64,000 nt of DNA from Alphaproteobacteria bacterium HGW-Alphaproteobacteria-4 (GCA_002842855.1 PHEE01000004.1:1-64000), one strand, 5' to 3'; shown: positions 9,056-19,463, counted from the first letter of the stretch. Notes: generated by a model not told the origin, from the sequence alone. Program-made: numbers and translations.

Positions 9056-9964
9056 TCAGACCAGATGCCGTGCAAAAAATTCGAGCGTGCGCGACCATGC
9101 CAGTTCAGCCGCCGCCGCGTCGTAGCGCGGCGTGGTATCGTTGTGAAAGCCGTGATTCACGCCCGGGTAAATAAAGGCCTCATAGGCCTTTCCATTTGCC
9201 TTCAGCGCCTCTTCATAGGCGGGCCAGCCTGCGTTGACCCCTTGATCAAGTTCCGCGTAATGCAGCATCAGCGGTGCCTCGATCCTGGCCACATCTGCAA
9301 CCGCGGGCTGGCGGCCATAGAAGGGAACCGATGCCGCAAGGTCGGGGTACGCGACCGCAAGCGCGTTACACACCCCCCCGCCATAGCAAAAGCCCACCAC
9401 GCCAACCTTGCCGGTTGTCTTTTCGTGCGCGCGCAAAAACTCGTAGCCTGCGAAGAAGTCGGCCATCAGCTTTGCGGGGTCGAGGCTCGATTGCATCTCG
9501 CGCCCGCGTTCGTCGTTGCCGGGGTAACCGCCGATCGACGAAAGCCCGTCTGGCCCGAACGCCAGATACCCCGCCTTGGCAAGCCGCCGCACCACATCCG
9601 CGATGTAGGGATTGAGCCCCCGGTTCTCGTGGATCACCAAAACTGCTGGCAACGCGCCGGTTGCACCGGCGGGCCACGCCAACAACCCGCTGATGCGACC
9701 GTTGCCTTCGGGGCTAAGATACTCCGCCGTCGCGGTGGCAATCGCCGGGTCGTCGGGCGCAACCTGCTGCGCAAGCGCATAATTGGGCTGCAACTGCGCC
9801 AGAATCGCAGCGCCGCTAACCCCGACCGCAGTAAACTTGCCGGCATGTTCGATGAATTCTCGCTTCGTCATGCGCCCGTGCACATACCCGTCGAAAATTT
9901 CCAGGATACGGGGATCGAAGTCCGCAGCGCGCTTGCGCGAAACTGGTCTTTCAGTGTTGTCCAT
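9056..9964 (-). CDS. Dienelactone hydrolase family protein (alpha/beta hydrolase)
   Basis: 302 residues from ATG 9964, with GGGAGG 6 nt upstream. Residues 1-70 form an N-terminal region with a Lys-Arg pair and a hydrophobic stretch (FTAVGVSGAAILAQL), seen in YghX-like members and possibly an export or anchoring signal. The catalytic domain follows, with HENRGLNPYIADVVRRLA, the nucleophile Cys in GFCYGGGV, Asp in AELDQGVN and His in VNHGFHND, i.e. the Cys-Asp-His triad of dienelactone hydrolases. The family hydrolyses lactones and esters; the physiological substrate is unknown. It stands alone between an MFS gene and pntB, from which it is separated by a terminator. Confidence 0.87.
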   Translation of the reverse strand: MDNTERPVSRKRAADFDPRILEIFDGYVHGRMTKREFIEHAGKFTAVGVSGAAILAQLQPNYALAQQVAPDDPAIATATAEYLSPEGNGRISGLLAWPAGATGALPAVLVIHENRGLNPYIADVVRRLAKAGYLAFGPDGLSSIGGYPGNDERGREMQSSLDPAKLMADFFAGYEFLRAHEKTTGKVGVVGFCYGGGVCNALAVAYPDLAASVPFYGRQPAVADVARIEAPLMLHYAELDQGVNAGWPAYEEALKANGKAYEAFIYPGVNHGFHNDTTPRYDAAAAELAWSRTLEFFARHLV

Positions 9965-10032
9965 TTCGGCCTCCCTATTACCAGAGCGCCGAGAATAGCC
10001 GGAAATCGCCCCCGGGCAGGCTCAAATATCGG

Positions 10033-10058
10033 TGACCCCGCCGGGTTCGGCGGGGTCA
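10033..10058 (-). terminator. Stem-loop terminator after pntB
   Basis: Perfect 11-bp stem (TGACCCCGCCG with CGGCGGGGTCA) and a 4-nt loop, 25 nt beyond the pntB stop. On the minus strand it is followed by CCGATATTTG, a weak T-rich tail. Confidence 0.65.
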
Positions 10059-10082
10059 TGCCGTGTCTGCCCCTTGGGTGGT

Positions 10083-11549
10083 TCAGTCGATCATCGGCAA
10101 CAGATGGTCGAGCGATTTCTTGGCATCGCCATAGAACATCCGGGTGTTTTCCTTGTAGAACAGCGGGTTCTCGATGCCCGAATAGCCGGTGCCCTGGCCA
10201 CGTTTGCTGACGAACACCTGCTTGGCCTTCCAGCATTCCAGCACCGGCATGCCGGCGATCGGGCTGTTTGGGTCATCTTGCGCGGCCGGGTTCACGATGT
10301 CGTTCGACCCGATCACGATGGCCACGTCGGTGGTGGGGAAATCTTCGTTGATCTCGTCCATTTCAAGCACGATATCGTAGGGCACCTTGGCCTCGGCCAG
10401 AAGCACGTTCATGTGCCCCGGCAAACGCCCCGCGACCGGGTGAATGGCAAAGCGCACGGTCTTGCCCTTGGCGCGCAACTTGCGCGTAAGTTCCGAAACC
10501 GATTGCTGCGCCTGCGCCACCGCCATGCCGTAGCCGGGGATGATGATGACACTGTCCGCATCATTCAGCGCCGCCGCCACGCCTTCGGCATCAATCGCCA
10601 CCATCTCGCCCGCAATCTCCATCGCCGGGCCGGCAACATTGCCGAAGCCGCCGAGGATCACGCTGATGAAACTGCGGTTCATCGCGCGGCACATGATGTA
10701 GCTTAGAATTGCGCCCGAACTGCCGACCAGCGCCCCGGTGACGATCAAAAGATCGTTCGAGAGCGTAAAGCCGATCGCCGCGGCCGCCCAACCTGAATAG
10801 CTGTTGAGCATGCTCACCACCACCGGCATGTCGGCGCCACCGATGCCCATGATCAGATGGTACCCGATGAAGAACGCCAGCAGCGTCATCAGCGCCAGCG
10901 TCCAGATGCCCGCGCCGTTGAAATACATCACCAGCAGCACCAACGAGCCGATCGCCGCTGCGGCATTGAGGAAATGCCCGCCCGGCAGCTTTTTCGCCTT
11001 GCCGTCAACCTTGCCCGCAAGCTTGCCGAACGCGATCACCGATCCGGTAAACGTGACCGCCCCGATGAACACGCCCAGGAAAACCTCGACCTTGAGGATG
11101 TTGACCTCGACCGCGGTTTTGTGCGCCAGAACCTTGGCAAAGCCCGCCAACGCATTCAGCGCATCGGCGGCCTCGGGCGTGCCCGCCGCCATCAGCGCAT
11201 GAATCCGCCCCAGCTCAAGCTCGGCATTGAAGCCGATGAACACCGCCGCAAGACCGACGAAGCTGTGCAAGGCCGCCACCAGTTGCGGCATTTCCGTCAT
11301 CTGCACGCGGCCCGCCACATACCAGCCCGCAACCCCGCCGATGGCCAGCATCAGCACCAGCACCGCCCAGCCAAAGCTGCTCAGCACCACTTCTGACCCG
11401 AAGATGGTGGCAAACACCGCCAGCGCCATGCCGACAATGCCATACCACACCGCGCGTTTCGCGCTTTCCTGCCCCGATAGCCCGCCAAGCGCGAGGATGA
11501 ACAGGATCGCTGCCGAAATATAGGCAGCCCCTACGATACCGATCGCCAT
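10083..11549 (-). CDS. pntB: NAD(P) transhydrogenase subunit beta
   Basis: Membrane subunit of the proton-translocating transhydrogenase, which uses the proton gradient to reduce NADP+ with NADH. 488 residues: about nine hydrophobic helices in the first ~280 residues (domain II), then the cytoplasmic NADP-binding domain III with the fingerprint [14 protein letters not shown], plus [18 protein letters not shown] and [10 protein letters not shown]. The gene starts 16 nt after pntA with GGAGG upstream, so pntAB form one operon, closed by a strong hairpin at 10033-10058. Confidence 0.96.
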   Translation of the reverse strand: MAIGIVGAAYISAAILFILALGGLSGQESAKRAVWYGIVGMALAVFATIFGSEVVLSSFGWAVLVLMLAIGGVAGWYVAGRVQMTEMPQLVAALHSFVGLAAVFIGFNAELELGRIHALMAAGTPEAADALNALAGFAKVLAHKTAVEVNILKVEVFLGVFIGAVTFTGSVIAFGKLAGKVDGKAKKLPGGHFLNAAAAIGSLVLLVMYFNGAGIWTLALMTLLAFFIGYHLIMGIGGADMPVVVSMLNSYSGWAAAAIGFTLSNDLLIVTGALVGSSGAILSYIMCRAMNRSFISVILGGFGNVAGPAMEIAGEMVAIDAEGVAAALNDADSVIIIPGYGMAVAQAQQSVSELTRKLRAKGKTVRFAIHPVAGRLPGHMNVLLAEAKVPYDIVLEMDEINEDFPTTDVAIVIGSNDIVNPAAQDDPNSPIAGMPVLECWKAKQVFVSKRGQGTGYSGIENPLFYKENTRMFYGDAKKSLDHLLPMID

Positions 11550-11565
11550 TTTCCCGATCCTCCGC

Positions 11566-13137
11566 TTACGATTTCTGGAACATGGCGAGCATCCGCCGGG
11601 TCACAAGGAAGCCACCGAAAATGTTGACCGACGCGATCATGATCGAAATCGCGGCCAAAATTATCACCAGCCACGACCCCGACCCCACCTGCAGCAATGC
11701 GCCCAGAATGATGATGCTTGAAATCGCGTTGGTCACCGCCATCAGCGGCGTGTGCAGACTGTGGCTGACGTTCCAGATAACCGAGAAGCCGACAAAGACC
11801 GAAAGTGCGAACACGATCAGATGGCTCATGAAGCTGGCGGGCGCAAAGGCGCCGATCAGCAGCATCAGGCCGGTGCCGACCGCCAACAGGCCAACCTGAT
11901 TGCGCGTCTGCTTGCGAAACAGCGCCACTTCCTGCGCGCGCTTTTCGACCACCGTCAGTTCGCGCGCCTTTTCCTTCGGCTTTTGTGCCGCGATCGCCGC
12001 GATCTTGGGCGGCGGCGGCGGGAAGGTGATGGCACCCGCATGCGTCACGGTGGCGCCCCGAATCACGTCATCTTCCATGTTATGCACGATCACGCCGTCT
12101 TTGCCGGGCGTAAGATCGGTCAGCATGTGGCGGATGTTATTGGCATAAAGCGTGCTTGCCTGCGCGCCCATTCGGCTGGGGAAATCGGTGTAGCCGATCA
12201 CCGTCACGCCATTTTCGCTGACCACCTTCTGGTCGGCCACGGTCAGATCGCAGTTGCCGCCACGCTCGGCGGCAAGGTCAACCACCACCGAACCGGGCTT
12301 CATCGCGGCCACCATATCGGCCAGCCACAACTTCGGCGCGTCGCGGCCCGGAATAAGCGCGGTGGTAATGACAATGTCCATCTCGGGCGCCAGTTCGCGG
12401 AATTTGGCCAGTTGTGCCTCGCGGAACTCGGGGCTTGAGGGCGCGGCATAGCCACCCGTCGCCGCGCCATCCTGCGCATCGGCAAAATCGAGATAGACAA
12501 AGTTGGCGCCCATCGATTCGATCTGCTCGGCCACCTCGGGGCGCACGTCAAAGGCGTGCACGATGGCACCAAGGCTGACCGCAGTGCCGGTCGCGGCAAG
12601 CCCCGCCACACCCGCGCCCACGATCAGGATCTTGGCCGGCGGCACCTTGCCCGCCGCCGTCACCTGCCCGGTGAAAAAGCGGCCAAAGTTGTTCGCCGCC
12701 TCGATCACCGCGCGGTAACCCGCGATATTGGCCATGCTCGACAGCGCGTCCATCTTTTGCGCGCGGCTGATGCGCGGCACCATATCCATCGCCACCACGG
12801 TGGCGCCGGTGGCGTTGGCGGCTGCAAGCAGGTCCTTGTTCTGCGCCGGGTAGAAAAAGGAAATCAGCGTCTGCCCCGCGTGCAGGCGCTTGACCTCGGC
12901 ATCAACCGGCGGGCGGACCTTTACGATCACCTCAGCCGCCTTGGCCAACGCCGCGGCGGTTTTCACCACCGTCACGCCCGCCGCGGCATAGGCCGCGTCT
13001 GAAAACCCGGCAGCCGCGCCCGCGCCCGCCTCGATCAGGCATTCATGCCCGAGTTTCTGCAATTGGGTCGCGCTGTCGGGCGTCATCGCCACCCGTGCCT
13101 CGCCCTCGAATAGTTCCTTGGGTGCGCCTATCTTCAC
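11566..13137 (-). CDS. pntA: NAD(P) transhydrogenase subunit alpha
   Basis: NAD(H)-binding subunit of PntAB. 523 residues from GTG 13137; I chose this start because a strong GAGGGGGAG lies just upstream and the protein then begins MKIGAPKEL as in homologues. Domain I holds the Rossmann motif [17 protein letters not shown] and the following Asp region (HAFDVRPE). The C-terminal ~130 residues contain four hydrophobic helices (from [15 protein letters not shown] to the end) with [15 protein letters not shown]. It is thus the fused alpha1+alpha2 form, as in E. coli, not the split form of Rhodospirillum. Stop is 16 nt before pntB. Confidence 0.96.
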   Translation of the reverse strand: MKIGAPKELFEGEARVAMTPDSATQLQKLGHECLIEAGAGAAAGFSDAAYAAAGVTVVKTAAALAKAAEVIVKVRPPVDAEVKRLHAGQTLISFFYPAQNKDLLAAANATGATVVAMDMVPRISRAQKMDALSSMANIAGYRAVIEAANNFGRFFTGQVTAAGKVPPAKILIVGAGVAGLAATGTAVSLGAIVHAFDVRPEVAEQIESMGANFVYLDFADAQDGAATGGYAAPSSPEFREAQLAKFRELAPEMDIVITTALIPGRDAPKLWLADMVAAMKPGSVVVDLAAERGGNCDLTVADQKVVSENGVTVIGYTDFPSRMGAQASTLYANNIRHMLTDLTPGKDGVIVHNMEDDVIRGATVTHAGAITFPPPPPKIAAIAAQKPKEKARELTVVEKRAQEVALFRKQTRNQVGLLAVGTGLMLLIGAFAPASFMSHLIVFALSVFVGFSVIWNVSHSLHTPLMAVTNAISSIIILGALLQVGSGSWLVIILAAISIMIASVNIFGGFLVTRRMLAMFQKS

Positions 13138-13200
13138 CGTATCTCCCCCTCGCAACGGGCATTGGCCCGCGTGGTTTTATTGGCCGCGAAGTCATAACAC

Positions 13201-13226
13201 CGGCGCTTGTGTTTTCACAAGCGCCG
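13201..13226 (-). terminator. Perfect hairpin between the methyltransferase-like gene and pntA
   Basis: 11-bp perfect stem (CGGCGCTTGTG with CACAAGCGCCG) around a TTTT loop, in the 190-nt gap upstream of pntA. It lies about 100 nt past the stop of the gene at 13328-13780. No T-run follows on the minus strand, so it may be an attenuator-like or RNA-stability structure instead of a simple terminator. A second imperfect stem (GAAGGC with GCCTTC) lies at about 13291-13318. Confidence 0.5.
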
Positions 13227-13327
13227 CGGCCCGTTCAGGCTGCGACAATCGGCCCCCGCCCAACGGCTTGTTCTTTGCAGAAATCCCCGCGCCGAAGGCA
13301 CCGCCCGCCTTCGCGGGCAGACTGCTG

Positions 13328-13780
13328 TCAAAACCACCGGCGGGTGCGCGCCGCATAGGCGAGCCATTCGGCGCCAAAGCGCGCCGCAATCCGCGCCTCT
13401 TCGCCACGAATAAAGCGGCGCGCGATGAAGGCCATGAAGGCGGGCACCAGCGGCAGCGCCCAAACCGCCTGCCAGCCGATGATGAGGCCGCACAGAACCA
13501 GCGCATCCGCCAGATAGATCGGGTTGCGGCTCAGCGCGAACACGCCCTGCGTGACCAGCGCCTGCGGGTCGCGGCGTGGTATGAAGGTGGTGCGCAGGCC
13601 CACCATCTGCGCCACCGCAACCGCCATCAGCACCAGCCCCGCCAGCACCAGCCCGCCGCCGACCCAGCCACCATAGGGCAGCGAAACCGGCACAAGGCGC
13701 CCCGCCGCCCAGCCCAAGCCCGCAAAAACCGCGAGCCAGACCGGCGGCAGATCGAGCCACGCGAGAATCCCCTTGCCCAT
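13328..13780 (-). CDS. Isoprenylcysteine carboxyl methyltransferase/PEMT-like membrane protein
   Basis: 150 residues with four hydrophobic helices. The region 'QGVFALSRNPIYLADALVLCG' is the SAM-binding signature (RNPxY) of the ICMT/phospholipid methyltransferase-like family, and 'RGEEARIAARFGAEWLAYAARTRRW' is the usual C-terminal motif (EE...FG..Y..Y...V/RRW). Members methylate membrane-embedded substrates using S-adenosylmethionine; bacterial targets are mostly unknown. It is transcribed toward pntA but separated by a 190-nt gap with hairpins. Confidence 0.82.
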   Translation of the reverse strand: MGKGILAWLDLPPVWLAVFAGLGWAAGRLVPVSLPYGGWVGGGLVLAGLVLMAVAVAQMVGLRTTFIPRRDPQALVTQGVFALSRNPIYLADALVLCGLIIGWQAVWALPLVPAFMAFIARRFIRGEEARIAARFGAEWLAYAARTRRWF

Positions 13781-13895
13781 TTCTTCCCCCCCCTTGCCTG
13801 CGCGCCCTTGTCACGCGTCGCCAGCTTGATGGCAAGTCTCGGGGCTTGCGCAATGCGCGCCTGCGTTGCACCCTGCGCGCATAAGGAGTTCCGCC

Positions 13896-15095
13896 ATGCC
13901 CACCGACTTCACCGCCACCCGCGCATTGTTCGATCTGCCCGAAGCGCTGATCTACCTTGACGGCAATTCGCTGGGGCCGCTGCCCCGCGCCGCTGCGGCC
14001 CGCGTGGCGCAAACTGTCACCGACGAATGGGGCCAGATGCTGATCGGCGGCTGGAATCGGGCAGGCTGGATGGACCAGCCAGCGCGGCTTGGCGACCGTG
14101 TCGGGCGGTTGATCGGGGCCGAACCGGGCAGCGTGGTGCTGGGCGATACGCTTTCGATCAAGGTCTATCAGGCGCTCGCTTCGGCGTTGGAACTTGCGGC
14201 TCCGGGGCGGCGCGTGGTGCTTTCGGACAGCGGCAACTTTCCGACCGACCTCTACATGGCCGAAGGGCTGATCCGCAGCCTCGGGCAAGGCCATGAATTG
14301 CGCGTTGTGGCGCCCGAGGCGGTTGCGGCGGCGCTGGATGAAACCATTGCCGTGGTGATGCTGACCGAGGTCGATTACCGCACAGGGCGCAAGCACGATA
14401 TGGCAGCGCTGACCGCCAAGGCGCATGAACTTGGCATTGTAACCGTATGGGATCTGGCCCATTCTGCGGGCGCGCTGCCGGTTGATCTGGCGGCTGCGGC
14501 GGCTGATTTTGCGGTGGGCTGCACCTACAAATACCTCAACGGCGGCCCCGGCGCGCCCGCCTTCATCTACGTCGCCCCGCGCCACGCCGAACGGGTGCGC
14601 CCGGCGCTGTCGGGCTGGCTGGGCCACGACGCCCCGTTTGCCTTCGAACCCGCTTACCGCCCCGGTCGCGGGATCGAGCGGATGCGTGTCGGCACCCCGC
14701 CGGTGCTGCAAATGGCCGCCCTCGATGCCGCCCTCGATGCCTGGGAGGGGGTCGATATGGCCGACCTGCGCGCCCGCTCGCTCGAACTGACCGACCAGTT
14801 CATCGCCGAGGTCGAAGCCGCCTGCCCGATGCTCACGCTCGCCACGCCGCGAGCGCACGCCGAGCGTGGCAGCCAGGTCAGCTTTGGCCACCCGCAGGGC
14901 TACGCCATCATGCAGGCGCTGATCGCCGAAGGCGTGGTGGGCGATTTCCGCGCGCCCGACATTCTGCGCTTTGGCTTCACCCCGCTTTATATCTCAAACG
15001 AAGATGTCTCGATGGCGGCGGCGGTGCTGGCCGATGTGATGGCGCAGGAATTATGGGACCGCCCCGAATACCATGCCCGGTCACGGGTGACGTGA
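13896..15095 (+). CDS. kynU: Kynureninase
   Basis: PLP enzyme that cleaves L-kynurenine to anthranilate and alanine in tryptophan catabolism. 399 residues from ATG 13896, preceded by AAGGAG; an in-frame upstream codon at 13866 lacks a binding site. Motifs: YLDGNSLGPLP at the N-terminus, NFPTDLY, TEVDYRTGRKHDM, WDLAHSAGALPVDL (Asp/His cofactor contacts) and the Schiff-base Lys in GCTYKYLNGGPGAPAF. The usual partners kynA/kynB are not in the window. The gene stands alone on the plus strand, ending 7 nt before the convergent exporter adaptor gene. Confidence 0.95.
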   Translation: MPTDFTATRALFDLPEALIYLDGNSLGPLPRAAAARVAQTVTDEWGQMLIGGWNRAGWMDQPARLGDRVGRLIGAEPGSVVLGDTLSIKVYQALASALELAAPGRRVVLSDSGNFPTDLYMAEGLIRSLGQGHELRVVAPEAVAAALDETIAVVMLTEVDYRTGRKHDMAALTAKAHELGIVTVWDLAHSAGALPVDLAAAAADFAVGCTYKYLNGGPGAPAFIYVAPRHAERVRPALSGWLGHDAPFAFEPAYRPGRGIERMRVGTPPVLQMAALDAALDAWEGVDMADLRARSLELTDQFIAEVEAACPMLTLATPRAHAERGSQVSFGHPQGYAIMQALIAEGVVGDFRAPDILRFGFTPLYISNEDVSMAAAVLADVMAQELWDRPEYHARSRVT

Positions 15096-15102
15096 CAGCG
15101 CG

Positions 15103-16311
15103 CTACGGCGCCAACCGCGCCACCAGTTCGGCCCCGGCGCTGATCCGGTTGCCGGGGTAGGCCACCACCCGGTCGCCGGGCGCAAGACCGCCCAGAACCT
15201 CGGCCACGATCCCGGTCATCTGCCCGATCTGCACCTCGGTCAGCACCGCGCGGCCGCCGATTTCGCGGAACGTGGCCCAGCTGTCACCCTGCCGAAACAG
15301 CGCCGCCACCGGCACTTGCAACACATCGGGTGCCGACCAGACGACAATGCGCACATAAACGCGAAAGCGGTCGCCAAGGCCTGCGCGGGTTTCGGGCGGA
15401 TCGAGAAATTCCAGCCGCAGCCGCACCCGCTGCTCTTCGATCCCAAGCGCGGAAACGCGGGTGAAGGCGGCAGGGTCGATGCGGCGCACCTGTGCACGCA
15501 AAATCCCCGGCCCACCCCAACGCTCAACCTCGGCGGCGGCGCCGGGCGGCACCCGCACCGCATCGGCCGAAAGCAGATCGACCTCGATTTCCAGATCGCT
15601 GAGGTCGCCAATCGTCAAGAGCGGGCTGCCCGCCTGCACGAGGCGCGCGCTTTCATCGACGATGCTCAGCACCCGGCCCGAATGCGGCGCCAGAATCTGC
15701 ACGCAGCACTCGGACGAACCTTCCGCCAGCGCCGCCTCGGGGCCGACCAGAAGCGCCTTGGCGCGCGCCAGCGTCGCACGCTGCAAGGCCAGTTCGAATT
15801 CGGCAGAATCGCGCGCCGCCGCACGGGTAGCCTGCAACTGCTGGCTCGCCTCAAGCGCGCTTTGCGCCACGATGCCGCGCGCCGCCAGTTCGCGGGTGCG
15901 CGTCAGCTGGCCGTCGGCATAATCGAAATCGGCCCGGGCACGTTCAAGGTTTACCTCGGACAGCCGCACCGCCGCCTCGGCCTCGGCCACCGCCGCCTCG
16001 GCCTGGCTGCGGCTGCGCGCATCCAGCAGCGCCGGGGCGGCAGGTTCGATCACCGCCACCACGGTCTGCCCCGCCACCACCCGATCGCCCACTTGCAACG
16101 GCGAGCGCGCGACGGTGCCGGTCAGCGGCGCGCTGACGGTCCAGGGTTCGCGCACCCGGGTAATGCCTTCGGCCGCGACCGTCACCGCCATCGGCGCCCG
16201 CGCCACCGTGACCAGATCGACATCGAGCGGCACCGGTCGCATGGCCCAGGCAAAGGCTGCCACCGCGCCGCCCAGCAGCCCGAGTGTCACCACCATTCGC
16301 GCGATATGCAT
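15103..16311 (-). CDS. Periplasmic adaptor (HlyD/RND membrane-fusion family) of an ABC exporter
   Basis: 402 residues. A single N-terminal membrane anchor (residues 5-24, MVVTLGLLGGAVAAFAWAM) is followed by a lipoyl half (GTVARSPLQVGDRVVAGQTV), an Ala/Glu/Arg-rich coiled coil (about 95-185), the second lipoyl half (ILAPHSGRVLSIVDESARLV) and beta-barrel domains. The protein would link an inner-membrane transporter to the outer membrane. It is the third gene of an operon ATPase - FtsX permease - adaptor, the layout of MacAB/DevBCA-like tripartite exporters; no outer-membrane TolC gene is nearby. It has an unusual CC pair in 'EGSSECCVQI'. Substrate unknown. Confidence 0.88.
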   Translation of the reverse strand: MHIARMVVTLGLLGGAVAAFAWAMRPVPLDVDLVTVARAPMAVTVAAEGITRVREPWTVSAPLTGTVARSPLQVGDRVVAGQTVVAVIEPAAPALLDARSRSQAEAAVAEAEAAVRLSEVNLERARADFDYADGQLTRTRELAARGIVAQSALEASQQLQATRAAARDSAEFELALQRATLARAKALLVGPEAALAEGSSECCVQILAPHSGRVLSIVDESARLVQAGSPLLTIGDLSDLEIEVDLLSADAVRVPPGAAAEVERWGGPGILRAQVRRIDPAAFTRVSALGIEEQRVRLRLEFLDPPETRAGLGDRFRVYVRIVVWSAPDVLQVPVAALFRQGDSWATFREIGGRAVLTEVQIGQMTGIVAEVLGGLAPGDRVVAYPGNRISAGAELVARLAP

Positions 16312-16320
16312 GCTCGGCTC

Positions 16321-18684
16321 CTATTCCTTGGCTTTCAATGCGCTGACGAGGTCGATCCGGTCAAGCCTGCGCCGCACCAGCATGGCGGCGGCAAACGCGG
16401 TGACCACCGCCGCCGCCGCCGCCATTGCGTAGGTTGAACGCGCCACCACCAGCGGCAGCGAAACCAGTTCGTTCGACAGGCCCTTGACCGCAGCGGCGGC
16501 AAAGCCATAGCCCGCAACCCAGCCAAGCGGCACCGCCGCCAGCGTCAGCACCATGATTTCGCCCACCAGCACGAACCCCACCTCGCCGCGCGAAAAGCCC
16601 AAGACCCGCAGGCTGGCCAGTTCATGCGCGCGTTCGGATAGCTGGATGCGGGCGGCGTTGTAGACCACGCCGACGGTAATCAGCACCCCGATCAGCGTGT
16701 AGACGATGCCGGTCATCGCAAGGCTCTGCTGCATCGTCGCCTCGAACTGGCGGCGCACCTCGGTCCAAAGCATCACACCGGCAACCGCCGGGGTGGCCTT
16801 GATCTGGGTGTAAAGTGCTGGCAGCGCGGTTTCATCAACCAGAAGGTTGATCTGCCCCACCTGCGGCGCGCGGCGCAAGCGCGCAAACAGTGCCGCCTCG
16901 GCCATATAGGCGCCCTGCCCCAGCGATTGGCGAATGGTGCCCGCCAGCGGCACGCGCCAGGTTTCGCGCGGCGCCACCATCAGCTCGACCGTCACCAGAT
17001 CGCCGGGCGCAAGGCCAAGGTCGGCCGCCAGCAACTCGGGCAGCACCAGACCGTCGGGCGGCAGGTCGGCGGGGTGGCCATCGCTGTCGATCACCCGCAC
17101 CAACTCGCCTTGCGCCGGGCGCGCTTCAAGCACCGTCAGGCGGCTTTCCGACCCCTGCCGCAGCCGCACCGGCAGCGCAAAACCGCCCTCGGCATACAGC
17201 ACGCCCGGCAAGGCCAGCGCATCATCGAGCACGCCAAGCCCTTGCGCGCCCGCCAGCACCAGCGTGACCTGCTGCCGGTTGGCGTGGGTGAAAACGTCCT
17301 CCATCATCACATCCATGGCGTCGAAGGTGAAATACGAGGTCACCAGCACCGCCACCGAGGCCGCAACCCCGAACACCGTCACCAACGCCCGCCCCGGCCA
17401 ACGGGTGAGGCTGCGCAGAATCATCATCGAGGTCTGCCGCAGCCGCAATGCGCCGCCAAGCCGATCTGCCAGCCCGCGGCGGAACATCGCCGGCGCGGGC
17501 GGCGACATCGCCACCGCAGGCGACAGCCGCACCGACGCCCAGACCGCGCGCAAGGCACCGATCAGCGTGGTGGCGATGCCTGCAAAGCCCGAAATCACAA
17601 AAGCCGAATAACCCGGTTCATAGAGCAGAAATGGAAAGCGGAAGAATTCGGCGTAAAGCGCGGTCATCAATTGCCCGACCCAGGCGCCGATGCCCCAGCC
17701 GAGCGCCACGCCGATCACCCCGATACCTGCGCCAAGCTTGAGGTAGTGCCCGGCAATTTGCAGGCGGCTGTAGCCGATCGCCTTCAGCAGCCCGATCTGG
17801 CGCCGCTCCAGCGCGATCAGCCGCCCCAGCACCATGTTCACCAGAAACGCCGAGATCACGAGGAAGATCGGCGGCAGCACCTTTTCCATTGCCGCAAGCT
17901 GGGTCAGTTCATTTTGCAAAAAGGCGTGCGAGGTCTGCTTGTCGCGCCCGGTGGCCCCTGCCCCGCCATAGGGTGCCAGTAGCCGGTCGAGCGCGGCAAT
18001 CACCGCAGGCTCCGAGGCGCCGCGCGTCAGGCTCAGGCTCAGCTCATTGAACGCCCCGCCCATGTCACGCGCCGCCGCCGCCGCCTCTTCGCCCATCCAG
18101 ATCAGGCCATAGCGGCGGTCATCGGGCATGATCGACCCGGGTCCGATAGTATAGACGAACTCGGGCGAAAGCACATGGCCGCTGACCGTAAGCGTGCGCA
18201 GCCGCCCCCCCACAATGGCCCGAAAGCTGGCGCCGGGGGCAAGGTTGTTGGCCTGCGCGAAGGGCTCCGACAGCGCCACTTCATCGGGGCGCAGCGGGTC
18301 GGGCAGGCGGCCCGCGCGCAGGATCGGCACATTCAGCACCGGCGCGCCATCGGCAGGCAACGAGATCACCCGGCCCATCGCGGGCTCTACCAACCCGTCA
18401 AGGTCGAGCACAACGTGAAAGCCGATTCTCCCTTCAACCGCTGCCACGCCATCAATCGCCGCCACTTCGGCCAGCACCGCGCGTGGCGCGCGGGTCAGGC
18501 TGGCAAACACATCGGCAAAGCGCTGGCGCTCATAATAGGCTCCGCGGGTTTCGCTCAAGGAACGCTCGGCACCCTGCATCACCACCAGCACCATCACGCC
18601 GCAGGCCATCACCAGAGCAATCGCCAGCGCCTGCGCCCAGATCCGCCGCAGGTCGCGCAGGCCCTTGGCATCGAGCGCGCGCAT
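16321..18684 (-). CDS. ABC exporter permease with two FtsX domains
   Basis: 787 residues from ATG 18684, whose A is shared with the TAA stop of the upstream ATPase gene (TAATG coupling). Layout: helix 1 (about 16-38), a large periplasmic domain, three helices forming the first FtsX core, helix 5 starting the second half (LVTVFGVAASVAVLVTSYFTF), another periplasmic domain, then three C-terminal helices with 'RAHELASLRVLGFSRGEVGFVL', the typical FtsX signature. The two-FtsX, 8-helix arrangement resembles DevC/LolC-type duplications and YbbP-like permeases. It acts with the adjacent ATPase and HlyD-type adaptor, 9 nt downstream. Confidence 0.88.
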   Translation of the reverse strand: MRALDAKGLRDLRRIWAQALAIALVMACGVMVLVVMQGAERSLSETRGAYYERQRFADVFASLTRAPRAVLAEVAAIDGVAAVEGRIGFHVVLDLDGLVEPAMGRVISLPADGAPVLNVPILRAGRLPDPLRPDEVALSEPFAQANNLAPGASFRAIVGGRLRTLTVSGHVLSPEFVYTIGPGSIMPDDRRYGLIWMGEEAAAAARDMGGAFNELSLSLTRGASEPAVIAALDRLLAPYGGAGATGRDKQTSHAFLQNELTQLAAMEKVLPPIFLVISAFLVNMVLGRLIALERRQIGLLKAIGYSRLQIAGHYLKLGAGIGVIGVALGWGIGAWVGQLMTALYAEFFRFPFLLYEPGYSAFVISGFAGIATTLIGALRAVWASVRLSPAVAMSPPAPAMFRRGLADRLGGALRLRQTSMMILRSLTRWPGRALVTVFGVAASVAVLVTSYFTFDAMDVMMEDVFTHANRQQVTLVLAGAQGLGVLDDALALPGVLYAEGGFALPVRLRQGSESRLTVLEARPAQGELVRVIDSDGHPADLPPDGLVLPELLAADLGLAPGDLVTVELMVAPRETWRVPLAGTIRQSLGQGAYMAEAALFARLRRAPQVGQINLLVDETALPALYTQIKATPAVAGVMLWTEVRRQFEATMQQSLAMTGIVYTLIGVLITVGVVYNAARIQLSERAHELASLRVLGFSRGEVGFVLVGEIMVLTLAAVPLGWVAGYGFAAAAVKGLSNELVSLPLVVARSTYAMAAAAAVVTAFAAAMLVRRRLDRIDLVSALKAKE

Positions 18685-19409
18685 TACCAGACCACCTCGG
18701 AGGGCGGCACCCGCGTATCGTTCACCTCGTGGCGCGCAATCAACCCGTCGGCGACATAGATCACCCGGTGCGCGATCTTGCGGATGCCGGCGTTGTGGGT
18801 GATCAGGGCGGTGGCCGTGCCAAGCTCGCGGTTCACCTCGACCAGCGCTTCCAGCACCGTCACGCCGGTGGCACTGTCGAGCGCGCCGGTGGGTTCGTCG
18901 CACAAAAGCACATCGGGGCGCTTGGCTATGGCGCGGGCAATCGCCACGCGCTGTTGCTCGCCGCCCGACAGTTCGGCGGGAAAATGGTCAAGCCGATGGC
19001 CAAGCCCCACCCGCTCCAACGCCTCTTCGGGGCGCATCGGACGGCGCGCGATCTCGGTGACCAGTGCCACATTCTCGCGCGCGGTCAGGCTGGGCACGAG
19101 GTTATAGAACTGGAACACAAAGCCCACATGGTCGCGCCGAAAGGCGGTAAGCGCCTTGTCGGATGCGCGGCTGAGGTTGTGATCGCGAAACACCACGCTG
19201 CCCGCGGTCGGCGTATCAAGCCCGCCCAGAATGTTCAGCAGCGTCGATTTGCCCGAGCCCGAGGCGCCAAGCAACACCACCAGTTCGCCCTCGTATAGCT
19301 CAAGGTCAACACCGCGCAGCGCCTGCACTTCGACCGCACCGGTCCGGTAGATCTTGGTAACGCCTTCGGTCTTGAAAACCACAGCGGGGGGGGCGGCAAG
19401 CTCGGTCAT
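18684..19409 (-). CDS. ABC exporter ATP-binding protein (LolD/MacB/DevA-like)
   Basis: 241 residues, full nucleotide-binding domain: Walker [11 protein letters not shown]-loop in [16 protein letters not shown] signature LSGGEQQR, Walker [13 protein letters not shown] and switch His in LITHN. The sequence style '[25 protein letters not shown]' is that of LolD/MacB-family exporters working with FtsX-type permeases. It is the first gene of the exporter operon, overlapping the permease start by one base. Confidence 0.92.
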   Translation of the reverse strand: MTELAAPPAVVFKTEGVTKIYRTGAVEVQALRGVDLELYEGELVVLLGASGSGKSTLLNILGGLDTPTAGSVVFRDHNLSRASDKALTAFRRDHVGFVFQFYNLVPSLTARENVALVTEIARRPMRPEEALERVGLGHRLDHFPAELSGGEQQRVAIARAIAKRPDVLLCDEPTGALDSATGVTVLEALVEVNRELGTATALITHNAGIRKIAHRVIYVADGLIARHEVNDTRVPPSEVVW

Positions 19410-19463
19410 AGCGCCAATATACGCCCTGCGCGGCGGCGCGGCGAGGGGGTGCTACAAAGCGCC

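Noticed and set aside
13215-14891. 558-codon minus-strand frame opposite kynureninase
   Set aside because: Low-complexity Arg/Gly/His composition, spans the 3' part of the ICMT-like gene and kynU in the wrong frame; kynU is unambiguous.
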